Source: Lachnospiraceae bacterium
GTDB lineage: Bacteria > Bacillota > Clostridia > Lachnospirales > Anaerotignaceae
Direction: 5' to 3'
DNA length: 64,000 nucleotides
Assembly: GCA_019422065.1 (NCBI GenBank)
Contig: JAHZEA010000007.1
Span: 6,720-70,719, forward strand
Shown here in pieces: positions 18,811-26,591 of this stretch; position 1 is the first letter of the stretch, and the number at the start of each line of letters is the position of its first letter. Under the pieces are notes generated by a model. It was not told the origin of the DNA. It did not search any database and saw only the letters and a program-made list of their open reading frames with translations. The position numbers and the translations under genes were made by a program.

Positions 18811-19101
18811 TCACCTCTCTTCAAATATTTTTTTAAAAGATGGTAATATTTTAATAGAACCCTCTTTGTGAGAGGGTTTTGTCCAACTTTTTTCAATGCC
18901 GCCAATTCGTGATATTCCAGATTTAGCTTTTATATCTTTACTTGAAATTTTACAAATTCCAGGTATTGTTACAACATCATCTTCAAGAACAGCGTTTTTA
19001 ATTGTGATTTCAATACCGGAAAGAATTTTATCAATATCCTTTAATGCTGTATGTACATCAGAATTCTCTTTGATTTTTTTTATAAAATTTGTTCTGTTCA
19101 T
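18811..19101 (-). CDS. HU/IHF-like DNA-binding protein (96 aa)
   Basis: Length and layout fit the HU family: an N-terminal helical dimer part (MNRTNFIKKIKENSDVHTAL), then VTIPGICKISSKDIKAKSG, a shortened flexible arm region, and the C-terminal FKKIFEER helix in place of the usual PGKALK. It should bend or coat DNA. The arm lacks a clear Pro-intercalating tip, so binding mode may differ. AAGGAG at 7 nt precedes ATG. It stands between the polymerase genes and the tail operon. Confidence 0.7.
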   Translation of the reverse strand: MNRTNFIKKIKENSDVHTALKDIDKILSGIEITIKNAVLEDDVVTIPGICKISSKDIKAKSGISRIGGIEKSWTKPSHKEGSIKILPSFKKIFEER

Positions 19102-19358
19102 AAATATTCTCCTTATGTTTTTATTTAGTTATCCTTTGGTTTATCAAATTTTTTCATTTTTGATTTTTATATTTATTTCAACTTAACAATTATCAATGGG
19201 GTAAAGTGGGTAGTCATTTTTTTCTTTACCATATATATTGATTTTATGTCTTTGGTATTTATTAAGACCTGCTAACTTTATTGTTTTTGCTGTATCCTAT
19301 TTGAAACTAAAAGAATTAATCTCCTTTGCTAATTACGCTTTTGTTGCAACATCTTATA

Positions 19359-19544
19359 TTATTTATTAACAGTATATTTTGCCTTTATTTGCTGTAAATC
19401 AAACAAAGCTTTTTTTGATTCTGTTAAATAATATTTTGGATAACGGCTCTTTGACTTATGAAGAGTGCCATCACTTCCAAAATGGTGTCCAAGTTTTTGT
19501 AATTCAATGCTATCGTTTTTTGTTATTAGAATTATAATTTTCAT
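19359..19544 (-). CDS. Small phage protein (about 58-61 aa), start uncertain
   Basis: Reads MKIIILITKNDSIELQKLGHHFG ... YYLTESKKALFDLQQIKAKY. The first ATG (19544) directly abuts AGAAAGGA, leaving no spacing. The in-frame AUA at 19533-19535 lies 9 bases after this site, the same spacing as in three other genes here. Function unknown. Confidence 0.45.
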   Translation of the reverse strand: MKIIILITKNDSIELQKLGHHFGSDGTLHKSKSRYPKYYLTESKKALFDLQQIKAKYTVNK

Positions 19545-19560
19545 TCCTTTCTAAATTTAT

Positions 19561-19770
19561 TAAAAAATATCTTGTATATCCACCACTGTATATATAACAA
19601 CAAGAAAATAGGGATAAACCCCTAAGTTTTAGGGATAAGCTAAAGTTTTATATTTTCTCGTTCTATATAAATCTTAAAAATATCTTGTATATCCACTACT
19701 GTGTATATAACAACAAGAAAATATAAGTAAAGACCTAATTTTTAAGAAGAAATTAATATTTTTTATTTTC
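19561..19770. repeat. Two tandem imperfect repeats (about 47-bp core, 112-bp period)
   Basis: The core AAAAATATCTTGTATATCCA... occurs at 19564-19610 and 19676-19722 with about two mismatches, ending in CAACAAGAAAATA. Each copy is followed about 40 bases later by TATTTTCTCG, able to pair with its AGAAAATA. The first also contains a CCCTAA-GTT-TTAGGG hairpin. On the minus strand each core holds TTGTTA-N16-TATACA. The second unit runs into the end of the zinc-ribbon gene. They may be twin promoters, protein-binding sites or a small RNA. Confidence 0.65.
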
Positions 19771-20604
19771 TCGTATTTTATTTTTATATTTTTTATCACT
19801 TAGTTTATTAGATGCTTTCTTTCTTTGAATTGCACAACTATCGCAATATAATTTTTTATTTCCGGTCTTCTCAATCAAAATTCCGCAACCCTTGCAATAA
19901 ATAAATTTTTTATCACGCCCGCGTTTTAATTTATAATAATCCTTTTGATAGTTTAGCATGCTTAATTCAATGCTTCTGCAAAAATATCTTATATAAAAAT
20001 TATCCTCATTGATAAAATCATAAAACACATTATATTTAGACTCTAACTCATAATCTTCTATAAATTTGCAATTATCTAAGCATTTTTTTAAAAATACTTC
20101 GATTATTTTTTTGTATTCACTCCATGTTAAATCCATTTTTTGTTTTTGATAAACTTCTTTTAACTGTTGCGCATTATCAATAGCGTTATAAATAATAGTA
20201 GTTAATTCAATTGGATTCATTTCAACCCCATCAACCCATTGGTAATATAATCTTTTGGGAGTTTTCAATAAGTCCATATAATCTTTTTTTAAAATCACTT
20301 CTTTGTCAAAGTATCTTGTATAAATATTATTTACTTTTTGTCTAATAAGACTACACCAGTCGGTATCAACAGTCCTTGACTTGTAACCAGCATATTCGAC
20401 TTCAGACCATGTTTCAAATATTTTCCCAATTTCAGTGCTTAGTAAAGGCTCATTTACTGTGAAATTAATAGATTTAGTATAAATTTTTCTTTTATTACTG
20501 TTTGACCAAATAGAAGTACAAAAAGATTTGAAAATATTGTTTTTAATATATTCTGAATCGCTATTATGGTAATCATAAATTATTTCGTATAAATATTTAT
20601 CTAT
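19753..20604 (-). CDS. Zinc-ribbon phage protein coupled to the RNA polymerase gene, AUA start
   Basis: The coding frame extends from a TGA at 20611-20613 to 19753, giving about 283 residues (DKYLYEIIYDYHNSDSEYIK..., FETWSEVEYAGYKSRTVDTD..., FDKEVILKKDYMDLLKT). Starting only at the internal GTG 20298 would discard about 100 plausible codons and has no ribosome site. AAGGAG (20615-20620), inside the end of the polymerase gene, is 10 bases before AUA 20602-20604, the only start-like codon. The C-terminus is a Cys4 ribbon (YCKGCG ... YCDSC) followed by Lys/Arg, suggesting nucleic acid binding. Overlap with the polymerase stop suggests a shared job. Confidence 0.65.
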   Translation of the reverse strand: MDKYLYEIIYDYHNSDSEYIKNNIFKSFCTSIWSNSNKRKIYTKSINFTVNEPLLSTEIGKIFETWSEVEYAGYKSRTVDTDWCSLIRQKVNNIYTRYFDKEVILKKDYMDLLKTPKRLYYQWVDGVEMNPIELTTIIYNAIDNAQQLKEVYQKQKMDLTWSEYKKIIEVFLKKCLDNCKFIEDYELESKYNVFYDFINEDNFYIRYFCRSIELSMLNYQKDYYKLKRGRDKKFIYCKGCGILIEKTGNKKLYCDSCAIQRKKASNKLSDKKYKNKIRENKKY

Positions 20605-23227
20605 GTATGTTCATCTCCTTAAACAAATAATATTTGCCTAAATATTCATAAGAGTAACTTGTATTATTAGGCACTTCTGTTATTAATGTCTGCTTTTTAG
20701 AATTGGAATTTTCTTTTAAGTTTTTGATTATATATTCACTATATCCTGACCAAGCAAAAGATTTGCTTATAGAAAGACTATTATAAGATACTTTAATTAC
20801 ATAATTTGCAAGTGTTTCTTCACTAATTTGCAATTCGTTTTGAAGTTTTAATTTTATTCTGTTAGTCACTTCATCCATATTAAATTTTATATTTAGATTT
20901 TTCGACTGCTCTTTTTTCAAATTAAAATGTTTTCTAAGTTCATCAGCATATTCATTAATATATCTTCTAACAATTCTTTCAATTTTTTTGTCAGATAAAT
21001 CAATATATTTATTTACAATCAAGTTTCTTATGCAAATTAAGTCATCAGAGTTATTATCCCATAATATGTTTCTTTTTTCCCAAGAACAAATATAATCACA
21101 CAATTCATTCATTGGAGAAGGGGAGTGATAGGCATTAAGCTTTAATTTTTCTTTTGAATCTTTTGATTTTTTATTTAATTCCTTTAATTTATTATATGTT
21201 TTCATTTTTTGGGGATAATTATATAACAGGAAATATGGTAATTGCTGCATATGCTTTCTAAGTCCTGTATTCATATGCCATCTCAGGCCTGTTTTCACAT
21301 AATCAATTTCTTTTCCCTGAAGAATTCTTAATAGGCTTGAAAGGTCTGAATAAACTTTTTTTATATCAGGATTGGTAATGTATTTATTTTCTATGCTTGT
21401 GCCAGTATTGGTAATTTCTCCAATTCGATTATCTCTTGTCATAATTTCATATTGAATTATATTTTCTTTTGTATATGGCTTTGAAAGAGCTGTTGCCTTA
21501 TCTTCAATATCAATAATTATCCTTTTATCAATTTTGGAGTCTATAACAATAGGCTCGTCACATAAAAATACAATATCACCATCAGCGTCCATTCCACCTT
21601 GCTGCGGGAATGAAACGTCATACATGTTAAACATTACAATGTCATGGTCTTTGAAATAACCCAAATATTTATTTATGGTATTGTTTCTAGCAACTTTAAT
21701 TTTATTTACTTCAGATGGGTCTACTAATGGGGAGCGAAATGATATAATATCACCACAATTAAAATTACCACTATAAATTTCCCTTGCCTGTAAGCACCCA
21801 ATAGGATTTTCTCCAACTGCATATTGCAAGTAACCAATCATATCACCAATAACTGTATGATAAAATCCGGAACAGTATATTTTACCAACTTTGGCTTCGT
21901 TTATTGACTTTTTCAATTTTCTATAAATAAATTGTTCAATTGCTGGGTCTTTTAACATTAGGTCATTTATCAGTACAGCTTCAAGAAACTTACTCCCTGA
22001 TTCATAATCTTCAGAATCAGTTATTCCTAAAAACTTATATGTGTAAAACTTTTCTCCTTTAATTATCTTTTCATACAAAGATGTGGTATACTTAGCAAGA
22101 GTTATTATTTTACCATCATTATTGCTATCAAGAATGTCATAGTTAATACTATTTTTATTCTCATTCTCATAATAATCAATGTACTTGGGATTCCATAAGT
22201 CTAAGCATTGTAAATACTGAAAATTCATACGTGTGTATTTATTTAAATGTTTGATATGATGACTGTACTTGCTAATTCCAAGCTTTATTTCATATTTTTT
22301 TAAAGTATTGATGTATTCAATCCATGCATCATTCCCATATTTATTTTTAAAAAGCTCATGTCCTTTAAACATTGAAGTATTCCAAATACAGTCTATATCA
22401 TCTATTTTGTGTTTTTTTCCATAAATATCTGTAATATATTCATATCCCCATTCTTTAAGTATTTTTTTGAATGGGACATAGACAGAATAGCCTTTTATAA
22501 ATGGGAGTCTAACTTGTTCTCCTATTGGAACGTAGTCTAAATCAAGTTGTTTGCCTATTTCTTCCATAAATTCTTTTTCGTGACATCCGCACCCATCAAA
22601 AGGGGATAATTTTAAATCTTTATATCCTTCTTCGATTTCTTTTGCAATATACTTTTTCTTTTTGTTTGTTTTATTGTCTATAATTTCCTTTTCTTTTTCT
22701 GCCACATACTTAATTAATTGATTTGGTAATATTTTTTGATATTCCCCAATAATTATTATGTTAGGCAAGTAATTTTTAATAAGTGTGCAAGAACTAAAAG
22801 AAAGACATCTTTGAGATTCGTATTTAGAAATTACACATTCTTTAATTGGTATATCCATCTGTGTAATAGCATATAATTCGTCAAATATCTCATCACATAC
22901 AAAGGCAGTAATTCCGTCTTTGCTTTGAGATGCGGATTTACCAAAACGATTATAATGAATACCGTTGTATACAAAGCCTTTGTCTAAAATATATTTTAAA
23001 CTATCTTCCTGTTTTGGATTTTTTTTCGCAATAACAAGAATAATCTCATTTATGTGCAATGAAGGTTTTCCGCGAAGACGTTCTATCTGGTCGAACAAAG
23101 GTGAATCACCTTGAGCAATTAAATATTCATTATCAATTTCTTCATCTCTGCTAAGTGTTACATTGAAATTTTGTTTTATTAATTCCTGAATTGGAATTTT
23201 TATAAGTGTGTATTGAATAGGTTTTAT
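20597..23227 (-). CDS. YonO/QDE-1-like single-chain RNA polymerase (876 aa), AUA start
   Basis: Belongs to the two-barrel polymerase superfamily that includes eukaryotic RNA-interference RdRPs and phage SPbeta YonO. The key segment reads FRSPLVDPSEVNKIKV, then DIVMFNMYDVSFPQQ, then GGMDADGDIVFLCDE. It has the R-x-P, D-x-V-x-F and catalytic D-x-D-G-D motifs (Asp at about 547, 549 and 551) in the family's order. An earlier RLPFIKGYSVYVPFKKIL segment fits the first barrel. The frame continues 43 codons above TTG 23098 to a TGA, with AAGAGG and then AUA (23225-23227) 9 bases later as the best start. No internal stop. It probably transcribes phage late genes. Confidence 0.82.
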   Translation of the reverse strand: MKPIQYTLIKIPIQELIKQNFNVTLSRDEEIDNEYLIAQGDSPLFDQIERLRGKPSLHINEIILVIAKKNPKQEDSLKYILDKGFVYNGIHYNRFGKSASQSKDGITAFVCDEIFDELYAITQMDIPIKECVISKYESQRCLSFSSCTLIKNYLPNIIIIGEYQKILPNQLIKYVAEKEKEIIDNKTNKKKKYIAKEIEEGYKDLKLSPFDGCGCHEKEFMEEIGKQLDLDYVPIGEQVRLPFIKGYSVYVPFKKILKEWGYEYITDIYGKKHKIDDIDCIWNTSMFKGHELFKNKYGNDAWIEYINTLKKYEIKLGISKYSHHIKHLNKYTRMNFQYLQCLDLWNPKYIDYYENENKNSINYDILDSNNDGKIITLAKYTTSLYEKIIKGEKFYTYKFLGITDSEDYESGSKFLEAVLINDLMLKDPAIEQFIYRKLKKSINEAKVGKIYCSGFYHTVIGDMIGYLQYAVGENPIGCLQAREIYSGNFNCGDIISFRSPLVDPSEVNKIKVARNNTINKYLGYFKDHDIVMFNMYDVSFPQQGGMDADGDIVFLCDEPIVIDSKIDKRIIIDIEDKATALSKPYTKENIIQYEIMTRDNRIGEITNTGTSIENKYITNPDIKKVYSDLSSLLRILQGKEIDYVKTGLRWHMNTGLRKHMQQLPYFLLYNYPQKMKTYNKLKELNKKSKDSKEKLKLNAYHSPSPMNELCDYICSWEKRNILWDNNSDDLICIRNLIVNKYIDLSDKKIERIVRRYINEYADELRKHFNLKKEQSKNLNIKFNMDEVTNRIKLKLQNELQISEETLANYVIKVSYNSLSISKSFAWSGYSEYIIKNLKENSNSKKQTLITEVPNNTSYSYEYLGKYYLFKEMNIHR

Positions 23228-23258
23228 AGAATATCGCCTCTTTTCAAAAATAATAAAA

Positions 23259-23685
23259 TTAATTCACTATGTATTCGTATGTGTAACCATTATTTGTTGT
23301 GTAATATATTTCTTTCATACCTAAGTCTTTAATAGCAGAGCAGCCATACAAGAAAGGCAAGGTCTTGATAATCCCAAAGGCTGTTCTTTCCTAACTCTGT
23401 AAACATATAGTTTCACTTTGGAAAATTAATATCCAAGTATTCAATTTGATTAATACAATTGATTTCTGCATGAAGCTATGGAATGAGGTTGCTTGTTTGT
23501 TCTCTATATTTGTTATAAAAATATTGAAGAGGGTTTGTTTTGTTAAAATTACAAATAGATACAATTATTTGCTTATGATATACAGTACAACCAACATTCT
23601 CTTTTTTATAATCAGATGTAATAGCTGCAAGATAAGCTTTAGTAAAGAATTTATAGTCGTTTCTCTTAAAATTCATATTCACCAC
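23259..23685 (-). pseudogene. Cytidine/dCMP deaminase-family gene, broken
   Basis: Fragments together make a zinc-dependent deaminase: FKRNDYKFFTKAYLAAITSD, GCTVYHKQIIVSICNFNKTN, LHAEINCINQIEYLDINF (catalytic HAE), then in another frame SKVKLYVYRVRKEQ, LSRPCLSCMAA (PCxxC), then in a third frame IKDLGMKEIYYTTNNGYTYEYIVN and stop. There is a TAG before LHAE, a missing base in the T run after DINF, and a 5-base CTGCT duplication after CMAA. It would have supplied dUMP or edited nucleotides for phage replication. Confidence 0.75.
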
Positions 23686-23741
23686 CAGTATTCTTAATAA
23701 ATAATTTATTATTGCTTGCTCAAAAGTAGAAAAAATTGTAT

Positions 23742-24009
23742 TTATGTTTCTTTATTAATTAAAGATTTCACATCATTGTTTTTTAAACTTTGTTTATTTT
23801 TCATAGTAGCCATACAGAACATATCAAACCTCCAATCAGAAATTATTTTGTCAGCAACATAACTCATGCTTGTATGTCCATTAAAATCATAAGCAGAAAT
23901 CAATCCTCCGAAAGTAGAGTGATTTACACTTGGACATATTTTTTTTGATAGTTTTATGTTCATAAAGTATTTAACAGCCTCCTCTTTTAGTATTGAGTGT
24001 TATTTCCAT
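23742..24009 (-). pseudogene. Small phage gene with a one-base frameshift
   Basis: AAGGAG precedes ATG 24009, giving MEITLNTK, then the frame breaks at an AAAA run (23985-23988). Removing one A joins it to EEAVKYFMNIKLSKKICPSVNHS and on to the TAA at 23742. The restored product is about 88 residues, unknown function. An internal ATG at 23963 has no usable ribosome site spacing. Confidence 0.5.
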
Positions 24010-24045
24010 GTTTTTTGCTCCTTTAGTTTAATTTTTAATTTAATA

Positions 24046-24470
24046 TATAAATTGATTTGCAGAGTTTTATTAATTTTTTAGAGCTAAATCAATTTCTTTT
24101 CAAATCCATATTTGTTAAGCGCATATATGTTTGGCGCTTTTTTATAACCGTTGAAGATACCACAAGTATTCTTTTTGACCAACAATGCTTTTGTAAAATG
24201 CTTCCGGATTGTTATCTACATGGCTATTCTTTTTGTTTCTAGATACGGTGCATGAATTTATAAAGAAACACTATTAATATATTCTCTTTTGTCAAAAAAG
24301 AATTAGCGTATAAAATAGCGGTGATAATATTTAAAGTATTATTAACTAGCCTGAAATGGTTTTTTATAAAATCATTAAGACAATCAAAGTTCTGTGGATT
24401 AGTTTTAATTTCTATTCCGGTGTTATAACCTAAAGAATTCAAATTTTGAAACACATCAATCATGTTGATA
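24046..24470 (-). pseudogene. Degraded phage ORF remnants
   Basis: A frame begins MIDVFQNLNSLGYNTGIEIK without a ribosome site and stops after about 74 codons. Further coherent pieces follow in other frames (DKREYINSVSL; NPEAFYKSIVGQKEYLWYL; KKAPNIYALNKYGFEKKLI). This suggests one gene broken by several indels and stops. Family not recognised. Confidence 0.4.
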
Positions 24471-24746
24471 TCAATAATAAACTAAGAAACATCAATGATT
24501 TTAAAAAATATTTTTGGTTAATTCTCGCTACCCTTATAACCAATATTAATTCTTATACATTCTGTATTTATTTGGAATTGCTATAAAGTACTGTTTTTGT
24601 TTTTGTAGTTTATAAAACTCATCTCCTTTTCTTTTTAGTTAAATAAGACAAAAGGGTAAATATTCAATTTTAAATTTGAATTTTAATTTGATAAGAAGAA
24701 GTTCCACTAATATGCTAATTAATAAAAACATATTAATATTAATTAA

Positions 24747-24771
24747 GAGTTCGCTCTTTGAGCGAACTCTA
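24747..24771. other. Perfect inverted repeat hairpin
   Basis: AGAGTTCGCTC and GAGCGAACTCT form a tight stem with a three-base loop and no T tract. It could be an operator or an RNA structure. The surrounding 24,470-24,915 holds no supportable gene. Confidence 0.4.
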
Positions 24772-24916
24772 GGACAATTCTTCAAAAATAAAATTTCAAA
24801 AATATAAATGGTCTGAAGGTTATTAAAGCTGTTATATATTTTCTTTTTTTGAAAGTTAATATAGAGTGATAGAAGTTATTCTTTAAACAATATAAAAACT
24901 ACAAATTTTACTATTT

Positions 24917-24962
24917 AAAAAAGTCCTAAACCCTTGAATTGCAAGGCTTGTAGGACTTTTTT
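24917..24962. terminator. Bidirectional intrinsic terminator
   Basis: AAAAAGTCCTA pairs with TAGGACTTTTTTT around a 22-base loop; the A/T flanks let it act on both strands. It would end minus-strand transcription after the small frame at 25002-25244. Confidence 0.6.
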
Positions 24963-25001
24963 TATTTTTTGATATTACAAAAATATATGTCTATAAAAGG
25001 A

Positions 25002-25244
25002 CTATAAATTAACCAAAACAAAATAACTGTTAGATTTATAATCAATACAACTGCTTTTAATAAAATCAAACTGCTTTTCTAATAAAGAAGGTAGATTTTT
25101 ACAACAAATTCTAATTAAAAAATCAATCCATGTAAGTGTCAGCTTAATGTGACATATGCAAAGTTTTCGCTCTACTATGGAAAATCGGCATGATGAAACA
25201 TTTACAATTTTGAATTTGGTTTTATAAAAATCCAAACAACTCAA
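25002..25244 (-). CDS. Possible small phage protein or fragment (80 aa)
   Basis: Open frame rich in Cys and hydrophobic residues (KLCICHIKLTLTWIDFLIRICCKNLP, CIDYKSNSYFVLV). The TTG start at 25244 has no ribosome site and the frame stays open upstream to a TAG near 25281, so it may be a remnant of a longer gene. It is followed by a terminator. Weak case. Confidence 0.3.
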   Translation of the reverse strand: MSCLDFYKTKFKIVNVSSCRFSIVERKLCICHIKLTLTWIDFLIRICCKNLPSLLEKQFDFIKSSCIDYKSNSYFVLVNL

Positions 25245-25428
25245 GGCTTTTGAGGTTCTTGTTAATTTAAACCTTGAGCTAATAAGCTAATAAACAAGCT
25301 TAATAATGGCAAATTGGAGAATGTTAAAAACAAGTAATTCTATTAATAGTAATGGTACGGCTATTAGTGTTGGATACTTGAAATAATGGCATACTGTAAA
25401 ATCGCAATTTGAACTAAGGAGTAAATAC

Positions 25429-25551
25429 GTGTTTTTAGAATAGAGCGTAATTCAATTTTTATTAATGATAGGTGATAGCTTTAGCTGTGTTAATACAAGA
25501 GAGGCAATCTCTCAACGTTTAAATAAGTTTCATCTGCTCATGGACACTTAG
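25429..25551 (+). pseudogene. Short frame with internal TAG
   Basis: AAGGAG at 7 nt precedes GTG 25429. The frame reads VFLE, TAG, then SVIQFLLMIGDSFSCVNTREAISQ and ends in another TAG at 25549-25551. It looks like a small gene interrupted by an amber codon, but a chance frame is possible. Confidence 0.3.
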
Positions 25552-25567
25552 TTATAGGAGTAGAATT

Positions 25568-25636
25568 ATGCCATATATGAAATATGGAAACTGGTATATT
25601 CCAGAATGTAATATAGCATTCCCATACAAAGAGTAA
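25568..25636 (+). CDS. Very small phage peptide (22 aa)
   Basis: ATG 25568 with AGGAG at 7 nt encodes MPYMKYGNWYIPECNIAFPY plus KE. Good ribosome site but too short to judge. It is the first of a series of small plus-strand genes up to 26,333. Confidence 0.35.
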   Translation: MPYMKYGNWYIPECNIAFPYKE

Positions 25637-25717
25637 GCCTAAAAGCACAATAAAAGTTTGTAGTTTTATTTTTATTAAGAGAATAAATATTTGTAAATTA
25701 AAAGGAGGGATTATTTT

Positions 25718-25861
25718 ATGTTAAATCAAGCATATAAGATAAATGCTATAAAAATAGCAAAGCAATTATACTATCCGGCGGCAGTTATATTGCGGTTAGA
25801 AAAAGCAAAAACTGACAATGAAATTGTCAGGATAATGATAACAGCAAGAAAGGAAATGTGA
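25718..25861 (+). CDS. Small phage protein (47 aa)
   Basis: ATG 25718 with AAAGGAGGG at about 8 nt. Helical product MLNQAYKINAIKIAKQLYY ... KTDNEIVRIMITARKEM. Unknown function. The next gene starts 2 bases after its stop, so these are one operon. Confidence 0.55.
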   Translation: MLNQAYKINAIKIAKQLYYPAAVILRLEKAKTDNEIVRIMITARKEM

Positions 25862-25862
25862 A

Positions 25863-26027
25863 ATGAATCGCAATAGAAAAAGAATTAAACAAAAGATTAT
25901 GGCACTTGTTGCGATTGCTTTATCAATAATATTACCATTTCCTCTTAACGGAGATATTGGAATATCAATTTTAATATTGCCTTTAGGGATATATCTTTTA
26001 TTGACAAAAAAGATGATTATTGTATAA
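25863..26027 (+). CDS. Small membrane protein (54 aa)
   Basis: MNRNRKRIKQKIMALVAIAL..., a basic N-terminus and two hydrophobic segments (about 13-27 and 33-47), suggesting a two-helix membrane hairpin. AAGGAAA lies inside the end of the preceding gene. Could be holin-like or superinfection-related, but there is no direct evidence. Confidence 0.5.
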   Translation: MNRNRKRIKQKIMALVAIALSIILPFPLNGDIGISILILPLGIYLLLTKKMIIV

Positions 26028-26129
26028 AATGCGGTGGTTTTATGTCTGAGATATATTTTTATTCAGATAGATTTAAAAAGTTATTTAAGCCAAATTAAAT
26101 AAAACATTATATACAAAGGAGTAAGTACT

Positions 26130-26333
26130 GTGTTTAATTTTAGAATTATAAATATGCCGGATGGTACGCAAATAATTGATGAAAATCTGAAACCGCCATA
26201 TATATCATTAACAAAAAGTCAGTTTTTAAAATACATTGATGCTGAAGAACAAATTGAAAATATGAATAAAATACATATGAACAAGAAGGAAAAAGAAAAA
26301 AGTAATATATTCAAAAAATTATTAAACAGATAG
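26130..26333 (+). CDS. Small phage protein (67 aa)
   Basis: GTG 26130 with AAGGAG at 8 nt. Product FNFRIINMPDGTQIIDENLKP..., ending in a Lys-rich helix (NKKEKEKSNIFKKLLNR). Unknown function. A terminator follows at once. Confidence 0.55.
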   Translation: MFNFRIINMPDGTQIIDENLKPPYISLTKSQFLKYIDAEEQIENMNKIHMNKKEKEKSNIFKKLLNR

Positions 26334-26354
26334 ATTATTAGTCTATCTGTTTTT
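26324..26354 (+). terminator. Intrinsic terminator of the small early genes
   Basis: AAACAGATAGA and TCTATCTGTTT stem overlapping the stop codon, followed by TTTTATTT. Confidence 0.75.
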
Positions 26355-26404
26355 TATTTGTGCTTTAGCGTAATAAAACCAATGACTCTATGAATGTATA
26401 AACT

Positions 26405-26444
26405 AAAAGCAGACAATTAAACCAATCATTTGTCTGCTTTTTCT
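26405..26444 (+). terminator. Second intrinsic terminator
   Basis: AAAAGCAGACAA pairs with TTGTCTGCTTTT around a 13-base loop, followed by TCTTTTGTT. Confidence 0.65.
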
Positions 26445-26498
26445 TTTGTTAAAATAATAATGATGTAATATTTACGCCCAGTTTAGTATATCAGTAAA

Positions 26499-26580
26499 AA
26501 AACGGACTAGGCCTTAAGATATGATGATTTTACCTGCCTGCTTTGCATTGACACATTTACTATGCTGGTGGTTCCGTTTT
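26499..26580 (-). terminator. Probable repressor terminator with long loop
   Basis: On the minus strand AAAACGGA (26573-26580) can pair with TCCGTTTTTTT (26496-26506) at the end of the repressor transcript. The roughly 65-base loop could hold further structure, so the 3' UTR may be a structured RNA. Confidence 0.4.
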
Positions 26581-26591
26581 ATATAAATTGC

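Noticed and set aside
23446..23697. Plus-strand 83-codon frame
   Set aside because: It is antisense to the deaminase remnant and has no ribosome site.
24576..24660. Minus-strand small gene after AAGGAGATG
   Set aside because: Two overlapping frames both look partly coding and neither is convincing; probably a remnant.
25307..25390. 26-codon plus-strand frame beginning MANWRM
   Set aside because: No ribosome site and no supporting context.
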